Source of the DNA: Thalassia testudinum
Taxonomy: Eukaryota > Streptophyta > Magnoliopsida > Alismatales > Hydrocharitaceae
Direction of reading: 5' to 3'
DNA: 64,000 bases
NCBI GenBank assembly: GCA_037157565.1
Contig: JAZHRO010000024.1
Location: 210,489,501 to 210,553,500 of the forward strand
Shown: in pieces, positions 11,693-21,985 of the stretch
How positions within the stretch are numbered: the stretch's first letter is position 1
Layout: each line of letters starts with the position of its first letter
The notes under the pieces: model-generated
Seen by the model: the letters and a program-made list of their open reading frames with translations, nothing else
Databases searched by the model: none
What the model was told of the DNA's origin: nothing
Position numbers and translations under genes: made by a program

Positions 11693-14059
11693 TGTAAAGG
11701 CTCGAACCCGGATTCCCGGGTCATTTCAGACTTAAGCGCATATTAAGACAAACCCATTGGCGCTTTCCGAGCGTGAATCGAATTTGTGTATTTTCAAAAT
11801 TAGAAAAATTATATTTTTGATCAACAAGGTCATCCTCCAAAAACATGTCCGAAATACATTGAAATTAGTGTCATTAAATTCCTCTCATCATAAGCTTTCC
11901 AACAATATATGTTTTGCAAAAATCCAAATTTTGTGGTAAAAATTACGTAAGAAATACAAAGTTACGTAAAAGGGGTTTTAACAATTAAAATAACAATAAT
12001 AAACAGCCCACGATGGGTTGTTTTATCCCATTGTCTTTTCTGTTGTAAAAATATCATTATAAATTGGGGGGGTGGTTTCGTTGTTGTTAACGAGAAAGAG
12101 TGTTGGAAAGAAATCAAGGAATACAGAGATGGAGATCGAGAGCATCAGATAGGGAGATCGATAGAGACTAGACGTGTAAGGAGGGAGCGCAGGGGCACGA
12201 AGAGGAGAAAAAGAGAGGAAGCGCGGGAAAGAAAAAAAGGGAAATAGAGAGAGCAAGGGGGGCAATGCAAGAGGCAGGGAGGCATGGAGGGAAAGGGGTG
12301 GCACTGACGTAAGAATGACGTCAGCGACACAGATCTCGAGGCTGTACAAGCATGCTAGCTGCAGGATTGTGGATTTCACGTCTATTCATGTTTTGATTCG
12401 TTCTGGGGTCAAACGACATCCGTTTTTCATGTTCCAAGATTCATTGGAATCGTCTTTCCACGAACTACACAACGATAGACACTAAACTCGATTTCGAAAA
12501 TTAATCATTTCATGAAAATTTCAGCAGAGCTCCTGCGAAAATTTTAAAATATTTCTTGTGTATCATGACGTTAATCTAGTTCCTGGAACACGTGCAGAAT
12601 ATGCGGGTCCCCAGAGTGTGGCAGGGGACCACAAGTGTACATTATGAAGTCACCGTGACCCTCCAGTGATGCTAGGTAAAGTAGTCCTCTTTCCATATGT
12701 GGATTGTCTACATGGTGATTTCATTCGTGTGTATTACCGTTAGTGTATATTTTTGTCTCTTGCTGAGATCGAACCCGTTTGCGTATTTCTTACTATCCTA
12801 AGTATTTGAATATTAAATGTTAATAATATAAATCAAGTTGTTGAATTGAAATGTGCATAATCAATTCAATATAGTTAACTATCGAGTTAAAATGGATTAC
12901 CAACAATTTATTAGATAATTTTCACGAATTAAATGAATTATAAAGCACTTACCATATGAGATGTGGTCTTATCATCGCATGTACAAAATGAATTCTTTCT
13001 TTGTAAAATCGACATCATCATGATTAAATAATACTTTGATTGAAACCACGATCAAAAATTGGAAACTAAGTCGATTAACAGTCAATCTTGAAGTGATGTA
13101 ACATAAGCACTTTTAGATCAATGGTTTAAAATGATGAGTTACGACTTAATTAAGGAATATTATCAATACTGATATGATTAAATAATCAGTATGACGGATT
13201 TATCGGGAATTAAAATAATTAGATAACTGGTTTTAGCCCCGCTACTCGCCGAATTTTGGCTGTAGCTTTGGTTTTCAAACTGATTTCAGGAGATGGTTTA
13301 GGGAGTTACTGGCCTCCCTACGACTCTTTAGTGAGGCTTAGCAACCAATTGGGATAACAGGATACATGGCTCGGAGCTTGAAGTGGTTTCTTTTTTGGCC
13401 GGTGAGTGGGTCATTGGCTGTCTGTGGTTCAGCATGTATAGCACTTATACGTGTTCACGCTACACGACATAGCCGCCATCCCTTTCTGCAATTACCCCAG
13501 GGTAACGTAGAGTGGTGACTTGATGGGTATAAGCCGCCTTCGCAACCAGGAAGGTGGCTTATATCGATCTTACACCACAGGAAGTTACACAAATTTGTTT
13601 TATACCCTAAGATGCCAATTGACATATTGTGGACTATAAAAATTTGGGCTTCTAATATATAAAACAGAATCGAATAACGAGATGTCCAATAAATGGATTA
13701 ATTAAAGTTATAGTACCCATTTTCTCTTTTTCTCGATTACTATTGCACTCTGCTGTTGTTTCTACTCTACTCAATTTTTACTATCGTTTTTTGGATTCCG
13801 TACTCAAGTATTATTTGCAATTCACAAGGTGATTTCCATTGTACATCGTTTTGGACTTATATAATTATGATTATATGATAAATCCTATGGTCAGTACAAA
13901 ATTTCTGTTCATTTAATTAATGCAATATGATTTATTTGTTAGCTATGTTTATATTTTATGATTATGTGTTGGGTGACTGCGATCTTGTGGGTGATTTGTG
14001 CTGGTTGGTAGCACACAACGACCCGAGTTTCATCGTTTAGTGAGACTCGGGTCGTCACA
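11693..14059 (+). mobile_element. Solo LTR, 2.37 kb, probably chromovirus (Tekay/Del-like)
   Basis: The sequence begins TGTAAAGGCTCGAACC and ends GACTCGGGTCGTCACA, with TG/CA ends and related terminal sequence. It is flanked by TGGAC (11688-11692) and TAGAC (14060-14064), a 5-bp duplication with one G-to-A difference. No internal retroviral domain is present, so this is a solo LTR left by LTR-LTR recombination. It carries purine-rich sequence at 12090-12300. The large size and the GGGTCGTCACA end suggest a Tekay/Del-type Ty3/Gypsy LTR, which is an inference. Strand is assigned from reading TG to CA only and could be reversed. Confidence 0.85.
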
Positions 14060-14064
14060 TAGAC

Positions 14065-14780
14065 TGTTCATCAGTTAGATATCAAGAATGACTTCCCTTA
14101 TGGAAACTTAGAGTAAGTATATATGCAGTAACCACTTAGCTTTCTATCTAAGGGGGAGTGTCAGAAGGTACGTAAACTAAAGAAGGTATCTATGGACTGT
14201 ATCCATGGACTGAAACAAAGTCCTAGAACCTGGTTTGAGAGGTTCAGCAGAGTAGTCCAGGAATATAGCTTTACCAGATCCTCTGTTGATCACTTAGTTT
14301 TTACATTATATGGGGAGACAAGTTCAGTTATATTTATTGTATATGTAGATGACATACTACTAACTGGAAGTAACAGGCAAGGTATAAAGAAGACAAAGAA
14401 AGTGCTACAATCACAGTTTGTTACCAAGGATCTAGGTCCAATCAACTATTTCCTTGGGATTGAGGTGTAGCACACTAACAGAGGACTTATGCTATCTCAA
14501 CGCAACTATGTACTTGATATGCTGAAAGACATTGGTATGCTGGGATGCAAGCTAGTGTATGTGCCTATTGATGTATCCTTGCCTATCGCAGATGATGACA
14601 GTCCTCTACTACAAGATGTGACCAGATATCGTGCAATGATTGGTAAACTACTATATTTGACAATGACTCATCCTGACATTGCATTTACAGTTAGGAGATT
14701 AAGCCAATTCATGCAATCACCAAGGGAGGTCCACTGGGATGGGAGTCTGCTAGATTCTCAGGTATTTGAAAAGAGCACCT
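14065..14780 (+). pseudogene. Copia B reverse transcriptase, C-terminal part
   Basis: The frame resumes after the solo LTR with HQLDIKNDFLYGN, then GLKQSPRTWFERF near 14210. The catalytic box YVDDILLTGS lies at about 14340-14370, with both catalytic Asp residues intact. LGPINYFLGIEV, a stop and HPDIAFTVRRLSQF follow. Two stretches are open (14192-14470 and 14489-14800), separated by one stop. Confidence 0.88.
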
Positions 14781-14799
14781 GGGAAAGGCCTTCTGTTTA

Positions 14800-15240
14800 A
14801 AAACAATGGACATGTAGATATCTATGGATACTCATATGCAAACTATGTTGGCACACATGAGGATACTGCACGTTTGTTGGGGACAATTTAGTTACATGGA
14901 GGAGTAAGAAACAGTCGGTTGTCTTTAGATCAAGTGCTAAGGCAGAATACAGGGCCATGGCCTAAACCACTTATGAGTTACTTTGGATTCACTCTATTCT
15001 AGAAGACTTTGGAGTATAGGTTTCTGGTCCTATTCCTATGCATTGTGACAACAAGGCGGCAATGTTCATAGCAAATAATACTGTCTTCCATGAGAGAACC
15101 AAGCAAATTGAAGTGGGCAACCACTTCACCAGAGGCCATTGCTGCAAAGAAGATCTCTACACCTTACATATGCACTGAAGATCAACTTGCAGATATATTC
15201 ATCAAAGCACTTCCTAAGAAACAACTACACCATATTAATT
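14800..15240 (+). pseudogene. Copia B RNase H
   Basis: The RNase H region is recognisable by [20 protein letters not shown] near 14905-14965 and HCDNKAAMFIANN near 15040-15080. The usual first catalytic segment SDADYAG reads SYANYVG near 14835, so expected Asp residues are lost. A stop is present after RAMA. Confidence 0.8.
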
Positions 15241-15269
15241 CGTAGCTGAGCATGTTTGATGCTTATGTT

Positions 15270-15285
15270 CCAGCTTGAGGGAGCG
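15270..15285 (+). promoter_or_regulatory. Polypurine tract of Copia B
   Basis: CTTGAGGGAGCG immediately precedes the TGTTAAG start of the 3' LTR. It is the plus-strand primer site typical of Copia elements. Confidence 0.8.
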
Positions 15286-15425
15286 TGTTAAGTTAGGTTT
15301 GTGAGTCGTGTTAACTCCTTTTTGTTTTTTGTGTAAGGGTATTATTGTAATGCTTATCTGGTATACTTTTCTATATAAAAGAACCAAGCCTCTGTGAAAT
15401 AAACTTATGCCATTACCACCTAACA
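15286..15425 (+). repeat. 3' LTR of Copia B (140 bp)
   Basis: The LTR runs from TGTTAAG to ACCTAACA. It retains the TATATAAAAG segment (about 15372-15382) that is missing from the 5' LTR and has numerous other substitutions relative to it. Confidence 0.92.
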
Positions 15426-15430
15426 ATAAA
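15426..15430. repeat. Target duplication ATAAA, right copy
   Basis: Exact repeat of 8013-8017. It confirms Copia B as a discrete insertion. Confidence 0.9.
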
Positions 15431-15807
15431 TCTAGAAGACCCAAATGTCTTCTCGTGAGAGTATATCTCAAAAAAAGAATCACACATCTTCCCTACAGTA
15501 AGATGGTACATAATCTCATCGCCTATCCTGTGTATCACTGAGTTCATCATCCAAGCACAAGCCATCGCATTATCACGATCCCATGAAGCATCAACTCCTA
15601 TTTTCTCAATATATGCTCCTTCCCATGACCCTTAACGGTCATCAAGAACATTTGAAACCACCATGGATAATTAGTCTCGTACAACTTGATCAATAGATCG
15701 AAAAACAAACTTTTATATCCCCCGATGTCCGTAGAAGTATCCAGTGTGATTTCAGATGAACTGGAACTAATAGAACTCGAGGATGCCATCTTACAATCCC
15801 TTGTCAC
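15431..15807 (-). pseudogene. Copia A gag N-terminus
   Basis: On the minus strand a frame starts with ATG at 15805-15807 followed by a Ser-rich stretch, then an YETNYPWWFQMF segment corresponding to the conserved N-YxxW motif of Copia gag. Degenerate UBN2-type sequence continues to 15431, and the rest of gag follows at 8017 downward. This placement shows that Copia B lies within Copia A. Confidence 0.75.
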
Positions 15808-16265
15808 CCGCTAGATGGAAATAAAGCTAACTGAAGCAAAAATAAGATCTGAAATCACCAAAACATAGTCTGAAACTAGCTTTCCAAACCATGAATCACC
15901 ACTTAAATGACATAGTGACCCTTCTCTAGATAACATATAATGAGAATGAATCACCTCTCCCTGTTACGTTCCCACAAGGAGGTCAAACGGAGGGAGGACA
16001 GTGCCAGCAGGCACCCCTGTCGACCAATGGAGGCTCAGAGGCCTCCGATAGAGATTGCAGCGACGCTCAGCTGAGGCAGCAGCGGTGCAACAACAGTCAA
16101 CAGTGACTGCGGCGATGAGGGAGGGGTTGCGCTACCCCTGTCAACGCAGTAGCAAGCCGGAGAAGCTCTGCCACCTCATCACTACACCTAGTGGCTGCAG
16201 CAACTCTGTGGAGAGATGGCGGCAACGATGAATGTTGTCCATGATGTTGCTAGGGTTAAGGTTTT
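15808..16265 (-). other. Copia A leader, part 1
   Basis: GC-rich sequence upstream of the Copia A gag start, without coding signal. It is interrupted by LINE 2. The leader appears to continue at 18618-18688, up to a primer-binding site. Confidence 0.5.
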
Positions 16266-18617
16266 TTTTTGAAAAAGGAAAGGGTAGTTATCCAAGATGA
16301 TAATTACCCAAATATATTAACATAAAAACCAACAGCCAACACCAGCACAAGGGAAAAACACCAAAACCCCTCACTCACAAGGACTCACTCCAGAGTTTAA
16401 ACAAAACATTAATAGACTCCACAAAATTCTCCACATAAGGCCTCTGTCCTCTGAAGATGACGGCATTCCTTCCTAACCAGACACCCCAGAGGACCACCAA
16501 TGGTCTGGCCCTCTCCTTCGTACGGAAGATATTCTGCCCAGCATTACCCCCTCCACCTCTATAACTGCACCAAAAATCATCAAATGACCGACATCTCCAC
16601 CACCCCACTCCCACACGGCTCCAAATCTGCACGACAAACAAGCAAGAGAAGAAAAGGTGGTCAACTTCCTCATCTTCACCTCCGCACAACGAACAAACCT
16701 TACTCTCCCCAGGAGCCCATCTCGCCCTCCAAACCTTAGTCACGAGTCTCCTCCTAAGCAACCAAGCAAAAATCTTGACCTTCAACGGACATGCCACCTT
16801 CTAAACCTGTCTGCAATCTCTCACCAGATCCAAATCACCAATGGGACCCCCGCCGGACAATCTCCTGTACGCAGCCCCGACTGAGAAATCACCTTCATCC
16901 CAACCAAACATATCATTTCCGGATGCTGGCTGCAGACCTTCTAACTCTTCAAGCAATCTCTGGAAATCGTGAATTCTCGCATCTAAAAGGTTCCCCACAA
17001 AGGACGGACACCAACCACCTCCCCAAACTTCGACCACCGACGCCTCTTTGCTCTGGGACATAGCAAAAAGTCTCGGAAATCTTCCAGCGAGCGTACCTTG
17101 CCCCGTCCAATCATCCTGCCAGAACCTGAAGATCTCCCCCATCCCCACCACCGGTACAAAACAATTCTGCACCTTATGAGCCACCATTGACAAGCCTTTC
17201 AAGAAGTGAGAAGCATCCCTCGGCGGAGATATCAGGAGATCCCAATGCAGCAGGCCACCATAAGACGTCCTGAAAACCTTGCCCATCAAATCAGCCCTAC
17301 ACTCCAAGAGGCTCCCAACCTACTTCACCAACAAGTTATCAATAGACCTCCCCAGATCCCTCACCCCAAGCCCCCCCTCCACCAGTTTGCAAACCTCCTC
17401 CCACGCCACCAACCTGGCACCAGGCCCATTCGACCCCTGATTGGACCAGAAGAAATTCCTCAAAAGCCTCTCCATCCTCAAGACGATCTGCCGGGGCAAC
17501 TTCAGGACAGAGGTGAAATACGACGGCATCGCCGCCAGAACTGCCTTGAGCAAGACCAACCTTCCACCCCTTGACAAAAGCCTAGACGCCCACCCCGCCA
17601 ACCTCCCCTCCAGCCTCTCCAACAGGGGAGCCCAATCCTGCACCAGGATCCTACCATCTGTCAGCGGTAAAGCCAAATATCTGATCGGTAGCTTCACCTG
17701 CTCTGTGCCAAAACCCATGCTACACTCCCTTGCCTCTGCCTCTATCAAATTAAAAGGGACAAAACCTGATTTAGACAGGTTAATCTGCAGACCTGAAGCC
17801 TCGCCAAACAAGAAAAGAAAAATCCGCATCCTCCTGGCTTCCGCTTCCCTGCCTTCTATAAAGAAAATCGTATCATTAACATATAGCAGCAACGAGATAC
17901 TTGTCCCATCTCCCAAAGAGAAACCCCTCACCAAGTTCCTCTCACAAGATTTCTTAGCCGCCCTTGCAAGTGCATCTGCTGCAATAACAAAAAGCATCGG
18001 AGCCAAAGGACACCCCTGTCTCACCCCCCTTCTTAGCTGAATCCAACCCCCTGCCGGATTTCCATTGATAAGAACCGAGAAAGATGTCATTGTGACACAC
18101 CTCTTCATCCACTCGATCCACACGGGTGGAAAACCCCTCTTCATCAAGGAGGCCCAAAGAAACGACCACTGCACTGAGTCATACACCTTACTGAAATCAA
18201 CCTTCCACATGAAAGCCTTCATCCTACTCCTCTTTCAAAACGATAGGATCTCCGAAGCCACCACGTACCCCTCCAAAATATTCCTATCAGGGACAAGTCG
18301 TCTGTACCGAATCCACAATCCTTGCCAAGGTCCTCCTCAGCCTATTCGCCAAGATTTTAGCCACAATCAGGTAAATAGCATTTGAGAGAGCTATCAGCCT
18401 ATACTCCTGGATCTCCTCCACACCCTCCTTAGGCAATAAGAACAAGTAAAACTTATTCAAACTTTTGAAACCCGAATTTCCATCTCTGAACTCCTGTAAG
18501 ACCTGCACCACATCCTCCTTCACCACTGGCCAAAACTCCTTATAAAAGGCAACCAGAAAACCATCCAGGCCTGGACACCCATCAGTATTCAGCCCCCAAA
18601 TTGCCTTATGAATCTAA
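16266..18617 (-). mobile_element. LINE 2, 5'-truncated L1-type element
   Basis: The poly-A tail is the poly-T at about 16262-16274. The following 3' UTR is close to that of LINE 1. Only the C-terminal two thirds of ORF2 are present. The 5' end stops near 18615, at the point matching about 2862 in LINE 1. No clear target duplication was found. Only CCTTA at both junctions on the minus strand is shared, which could be microhomology. Confidence 0.85.
16372..18600 (-). pseudogene. LINE 2 ORF2, partial reverse transcriptase and zf-RVT
   Basis: Three open stretches (18222-17320, 17307-16801 and 16797-16375) cover the reverse transcriptase, connection region and C-terminal zf-RVT domain. DFSKVYDSVQW and GVRQGCPLAPMLF are typical L1 reverse transcriptase motifs. 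The active-site box at 17869-17883 reads Tyr-Val-Asn-Asp instead of the family's (F/Y)ADD. Both changes are transitions of the C-to-T or G-to-A kind. The zf-RVT motif CSLCGGEDEEVDHLFFSC is intact at about 16640-16695. This copy is better preserved than LINE 1. Confidence 0.87.
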
Positions 18618-18688
18618 GGCAATTTAGGGTGGCAGGTGTTGGCAACTTACTTTTGTAAGATATCTAAGGCACTGATTTAGGACTGCTA
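18618..18688 (-). other. Copia A leader, part 2
   Basis: A short stretch between the LINE 2 truncation point and a primer-binding site. It is assigned to the Copia A leader only by position and orientation. Confidence 0.4.
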
Positions 18689-18699
18689 CTCTGATACCA
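18689..18699 (-). promoter_or_regulatory. Copia primer-binding site
   Basis: CTCTGATACCA on the plus strand is TGGTATCAGAG on the minus strand, the Met-tRNA primer site. An LTR begins two bases further right. Confidence 0.8.
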
Positions 18700-18701
18700 A
18701 G

Positions 18702-20177
18702 TGGAAAAAAATGAAAGGCTCAGTTTATTATAAGCACCCTACCTCCCTTTATATAGAGAGAGGAAAAGGGCAAATAGCAATACAACCCAATGATAAACAA
18801 AAGGTGCACAACACACCCTTACAAATAAATGTAAAACTAAAATAAAACAACCAAGTTTACAATATTGAAAGACAAGAACAATCCCTAGTCCTTTATATAG
18901 TGAGGGAATTACAAAGACAATCCTAATGCTACTAACTAAATTTAGAAATAAACTCAATCACATCAAATACTAATTAAATCAAACCCCTACAAAATCAAAA
19001 GAGATAAAACTCTTTCTTAATGTAGAGAATTAGGAAATTGAAAATATTATTATAAAATCTCAAGAATAAAATATAGAGTTTGGTCCCTTTATATAGAGAG
19101 GGAATTAATCCTAATTCTATCACAAAAAAAATAAATCATATCTTTCTAATTCTAATAAAATCTCTAATAAACCTCAAACATATCTTTAACAAATTCTAAA
19201 AAAAAATTAAAAAAAACTAAAATAGTAAGTGGATAATTCCACTCCTAATGAGATTTTCTTTAACACACCCACTCCTAAATTGGTGCGTGCATGCCCAACT
19301 TCAAGGAGTAGTATTAATAGACGCCCGTTCATCTGATATAGATGCGACTAGAGCACACGTGTAGAGCATGCACATACTTTGTCTTCAATAAGAGTTAATC
19401 CCAAGCATGTTTACGAAAACCATAGCAGAAGTAGCGACCTCATAGTGGTTGCAACAATAGTAGCAACCACACATACAATGGTCATACTGTTATAGTAGTA
19501 GTAGATACCACACATTGAGAAACGTTCCAAGCATAGATGCAACTAAGCCTATGGCTTAGATTCCCCACTACTCATCATCTCCTACGTCGATGACACAACC
19601 CAAAGCCTCATCACATTCTTTCGAACCAGACACAGGCAATACAAGCAGTACTTAGGCGACTTCTTTAGTAGTTGCGACAGCAACATTAAACAATGAGAGT
19701 TCTTCACCCTTCAACAAATTGCACAAGCACTCAATCTGAGCTTGTATGAGTGATTGCAACTCTAGTAGTGCAACCATGAATTTGATGCATGGTAACAGCA
19801 CGCATAAAAAAGAACACATGGAAGATACCGCATGCAACAGAGGAACGGTGGTCCAGGGGGTTTCTTAGGATCGTCTCTGCTCTAATACCATGTGCAAATT
19901 TAGGGAAATAAAAATATTTTTATAAAATTCAAGAATAAAATAGAGTTTGGTCCCTCTATATAGAGAGAGAACTAATCCTAATTCTATCATAAAGGAAACA
20001 AACCATATTTCTCTAAATCTAATTAAATCTCCAATAAACCTAAAACATATCTCAAACAAACATCTAAAAACAAAATGAGAAAACCTAAAATACGAGGTGG
20101 ATAATTCCGCTCCAAACAAGATTTTCTCTAACACCTAATTTAACTAATCCTAAAATACTTTCTTAAATTATCTAACA
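18702..20177 (-). repeat. Copia-type LTR, split by a nested element
   Basis: On the minus strand the LTR starts TGTTAGATAATTTAAG (20177 down) and ends TTTTTTTCCA (18702). It is interrupted by the element at 19021-20133, leaving about 320 plus 40 bp. Two TATA-like CTATATAAAG motifs are visible near 18752 and 18895. A primer-binding site lies on its downstream side, and a polypurine-tract sequence (CTTAGGTGGAG on the minus strand) lies at 20178-20192 on its upstream side. The LTR therefore appears to be shared by two internal regions. Confidence 0.6.
19021..20133 (-). mobile_element. Complete non-autonomous LTR element, 1.1 kb
   Basis: LTRs lie at 19021-19265 and 19891-20133, with TG/CA ends and about 75-80 percent identity by eye. 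A primer-binding site GCTCTAATACCA (reverse complement) is at 19879-19890, and a polypurine tract (GGAGTGGGTG on the minus strand) is next to the left LTR. Flanks CTTAA (19016-19020) and CCTAA (20134-20138) form a 5-bp duplication with one difference. The internal region of about 625 bp has no open frame with retroviral domains and is rich in repeated GTAGC/GCAAC-type motifs. Replication would have depended on enzymes from another Copia element. Confidence 0.85.
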
Positions 20178-20640
20178 CTCCACCTAAGTTGGAGCACACA
20201 ATGCCAATTTATAAGAGGCACAGCAAAACAAGAAGTCCCCCTAATGCAACATCTAGAGTAGATAGCAATGCAGACTATAGCAAAAGTACCAGTTGTTGTA
20301 AAGTACTATACATTGTACTATACTAATAGCAGAACATAATAGCCGTAGTGGCCAAAGATAACAGATGTACAAGTGAAAAGTAATAGCCCCACACACAATG
20401 GTCGTATCAATAGTAGCGACCACACATATAATAACCATAGCAATAGTAGCAGCAAATATAGGTAACATTCCCAAGCACGCAGTGGTAGAAGTGGGGAAGC
20501 CTTACTTAAAGTCGCTACCAGCCATAACTTCAACTGAGAAGCCAGATGGTGGATCAGAAATCCCAACACCCTAATCTAAAGAAGCAGTACTAAAGGCCAA
20601 AGTCTTAGCCTCGGTAATAATGTAAGTCAATCCCAAAGCT
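20178..20640 (-). mobile_element. 3' portion of a related non-autonomous LTR element
   Basis: Directly next to the LTR at 20177 is a polypurine-tract-like sequence, then sequence resembling the internal region of the 1.1-kb element (repeated AATAGTAGC-type motifs) and the 3' internal end of the element at 22281-23655 (TCTACTCTAGATGT, then GCTCCAACTT on the matching strands). No coding domains were seen and the far end was not found. Confidence 0.5.
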
Positions 20641-20980
20641 AACATCATGATCAGCAAAGTTAATCACACAACCCTACACAATGAGGCATAGAGATGCACA
20701 CAGGTCACGTGCACAGGAAGAGATCTCACATAAAGGCACACAGAATAGCACGCGTGATGTGTGCATGTGCACTCACATCCATGGTAGAAAGTGTGCAGAT
20801 ACGCATGGAGTCAACGCAAATTACGCACAAGTGCATGCATAGCTGATGTAGATCACACATAGGTGCACAAGAAGCTAGTGCAAATCACCCGCAAACGTGC
20901 GTAGAGACAAGGTAGCAATGCATGTGGCTAGCATATGGAGAGAAGGTAGCACACGTGTGCCTTACACACAGAGTGAGGAT
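20641..20980. repeat. Degenerate CACGTGCAC-rich sequence
   Basis: Irregular repetition of short motifs of the type GTGCACA, CACACAGG and CGCA(C/A)GTGC. No domain or clear unit length was seen. Confidence 0.4.
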
Positions 20981-21985
20981 AACGTGCACACAGCTTACAT
21001 GTATTGCTACCTTGGTTTTGATGATAACAAAATCCATATATTTGCTATGTGCATACTAAGGCACGAAATCCATTATTATTGGAAGAATCTACAACTATCT
21101 TGATATTCAGCAAGTTAAGAGCAATGGATATCCAACACAAAAGAAGATTGTTTATTCAAGTTTGATCGTTGTGACAAGATAGAAAATCTATATTTTTTTT
21201 TTGTAATCTTTAAGTCAAAGAGTTGTAATTTTTTAGAATGTAAATAAACATCTTAAAATCACCTAAACAACTTTTGGGGTAAGTTATTTATCTTAGAAAG
21301 AAGCCTCACCTAATTTCTTATTTTGATGTCATTGAATTGTTGATTCGTCATTGATTTGATACGCTTGGACCAAAAACAAGCCCATCCTATTTACGGTGTT
21401 TGATCAATCAAATCCTTCCTTGATCGATGGAAGGAAATTTGAGCATCTTCTTTCATCTCTTCCTGGTCGACCAATTTCTTATCTAGATCGACCAACTATT
21501 TTTGTATCGACCATTATGCGTAGACTTCAACTTTTGATCCAATAACCAGTTGATCGACCAACCCAATTTATTCATCAACCAAAATTCCTTTTTATCAATC
21601 GATATCGATCGACTAACTTTTTGATTGATCAATTCATTCCAAATTTTTCTATCATAACTATCATTCTCTTTAATTACTTTCCAATCTAGACTAATGCTAA
21701 TCCCTTTATAAACGAAGAGCCATTTTATTTTAAAAGGACAACACTACTCCATTCTCCTCCACACAGAAAAGATCAAAAACATTCTTTCGAGAACTTCTTG
21801 GTCCTCAAACTCTCAACACTCACCATTCTTGAGGCCCTCCACTCTTCTGTTTCAAGACCTCGATCAACCTCATTTTTCTAAGCACTCCAAAGGTAGTTTG
21901 ACTAATCCTACTGCATTTCCATTTCTATATTCATCTTGAGATTCAATAGGAATATTTGTATACTTTTAACTTAAGTCACCCATAA
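20981..21985 (+). repeat. Decayed LTR-like sequence with GATCGACCAA motifs
   Basis: The stretch opens with CTTGGTTTTGATGATAACAAA, reminiscent of the start of SIRE/Maximus Copia LTRs. Multiple variants of (T)GATCGACCAA(C) follow between about 21410 and 21640, then a CTTTATAAACG TATA-like site at about 21703 and a pyrimidine-rich stretch. No coding sequence was seen. The assignment to a Copia LTR is an inference. Confidence 0.35.

Larger units (their letters stand above)
8018..15425 (+). mobile_element. Copia B, complete but dead element with nested solo LTR
   Basis: A plus-strand Ty1/Copia retrotransposon. It has short LTRs at 8018-8147 and 15286-15425, a primer-binding site at 8148, a polypurine tract before 15286 and a perfect 5-bp target duplication ATAAA. 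The domain order gag, protease, integrase, reverse transcriptase, RNase H is the Copia order. Without the solo LTR at 11693-14059 it would be about 5.0 kb, normal for the superfamily. It sits inside the gag region of the oppositely oriented Copia A, so it is younger. Many stops and the loss of the protease catalytic Asp make it non-autonomous now. Confidence 0.93.

Noticed and set aside
11693..11722. GGCTCGAACCCGGATTCCCGGG looked like a tRNA T-arm
   Set aside because: No acceptor, D or anticodon arms fit around it. It is the start of the solo LTR, whose other end carries related sequence.
16266..18617. Target duplication for LINE 2
   Set aside because: Only CCTTA is shared at the junctions, too short to separate from microhomology.
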